Shown here in pieces: positions 5,863 through 6,150 of a DNA stretch of 6,150 bases (position 1 is the stretch's first letter; each line of letters begins with the position of its first letter). Under the pieces are notes generated by a model. The model ran no database searches, was not told the DNA's origin, and saw only the letters and a program-made list of their open reading frames with translations. The position numbers and the translations under genes were made by a program. Origin of the DNA: Frankiaceae bacterium (GTDB lineage Bacteria > Actinomycetota > Actinomycetes > JADGOU01); NCBI GenBank assembly GCA_017882835.1, contig JADGOU010000188.1:1-6150 (forward strand). The letters are read 5' to 3'.

Positions 5863-6150
5863 CTAATTCCCCGCCGGGTGCTCGGTGGCGACGAGCACGG
5901 AACAACGAGCAGCCCGGACTACGTGGCTCGCGGTCGAGCCGAGCACGAGATGCTTCAGGCCAGTGTGGCCGCGGGTGCCTAGAGCGACGAGGTCGATGTC
6001 TTCGCGATCGAGGACATCGGATGGATGCGGTCACGGGTGTACCGACGATGCGGACATCGACGGCCGCGGCGACTCCAGCGAGCTCGGCCGCCGCCGCGTC
6101 ACACGCGTCCGGCACTTCCGCGCGTCCGTCCAGTACGCCCAGGACGGTCA
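5863..6150 (-). pseudogene. Universal stress protein (UspA family), 3' part, frameshifted
   Basis: The gene enters from the right edge and ends at the TAG at 5863-5865. Its last part reads DVLDREDIDLVALGTRGH, then TGLKHLVLGSTASHV, then SVLVATEHPAGN. This includes the UspA nucleotide-binding motif G-2x-G-9x-G-S (GTRGHTGLKHLVLGS) and the final hydrophobic strand. Upstream this frame meets a TGA at 6031-6033. The expected preceding part (VPDACDAAAAELAGVAAAVD, then VRIVGTPVTAS) is in the neighbouring frame, open to the window edge. The frames meet at a doubled GGAT on the + strand (6019-6026). Removing one copy gives V-T-A-S-D-V-L-D-R-E-D-I-D-L; removing a single base would fit about as well. Codon use is otherwise normal. 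The N-terminal part is outside the window, so one- versus two-domain architecture is unknown. USPs bind ATP or other ligands and are induced under stress or energy limitation. A sequencing error cannot be excluded. The gene converges on the dehydrogenase across a 207-base gap where I see only a weak stem at 5850-5865, overlapping this stop codon. Confidence 0.75.
6019..6026 (-). repeat. Doubled 4-base unit GGAT at the frame break of the stress-protein gene
   Basis: On the + strand GGATGGAT (6019-6026) is the point where the two frames of the universal stress protein gene meet. Four extra bases move the frame by one, exactly the shift needed. A 4-base doublet is common by chance, so only its position makes it notable. 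Confidence 0.6.

Overview
The window looks like chromosomal DNA of a high-GC actinobacterium. GC content is very high, third codon positions favour G and C, and GTG starts are plausible. The P-type ATPase has the motif layout of mycobacterial CtpE. I cannot assign a genus; the mycobacteria/Pseudonocardia-like Actinomycetes are an inference from protein resemblance only.

Layout, left to right. (1) The last 84 codons of a GT-B (GT4-type) glycosyltransferase run off the left edge on the + strand. (2) A short convergent gap with a GC-rich hairpin follows. (3) A complete 829-residue CtpE-type cation P-type ATPase lies on the minus strand (478-2967). (4) Next is a 545-base gene-free stretch (2968-3512). 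It holds a 94-base imperfect inverted-repeat unit bounded by CTAG on both sides, which looks like a small non-autonomous (MITE-like) insertion, and two further hairpins. (5) An endonuclease/exonuclease/phosphatase (EEP) family gene on the + strand (3513-4482) has every catalytic motif but is split into two frames by a perfect 19-bp tandem duplication. (6) A zinc-dependent medium-chain alcohol dehydrogenase (4645-5655, +) is intact, with a good Shine-Dalgarno and an unusual Asp-to-Asn change beside a catalytic zinc ligand. (7) The 3' part of a universal stress protein gene enters from the right edge on the minus strand (5863-6150). It is also out of frame, at a doubled 4-base unit.

The genes do not form one operon: the strands run +, -, +, +, -. 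Only the EEP gene and the dehydrogenase are co-oriented, 162 bases apart, and the dehydrogenase has its own leader. The content (cation pump, dehydrogenase, universal stress protein, possibly trehalose-type glycosyltransferase) suggests a general stress or housekeeping neighbourhood rather than a dedicated new system.

The most notable signals are two frame breaks, each at a short perfect tandem duplication, and the CTAG-bounded inverted-repeat unit. I found no CRISPR array, tRNA, rRNA or full-length insertion sequence.
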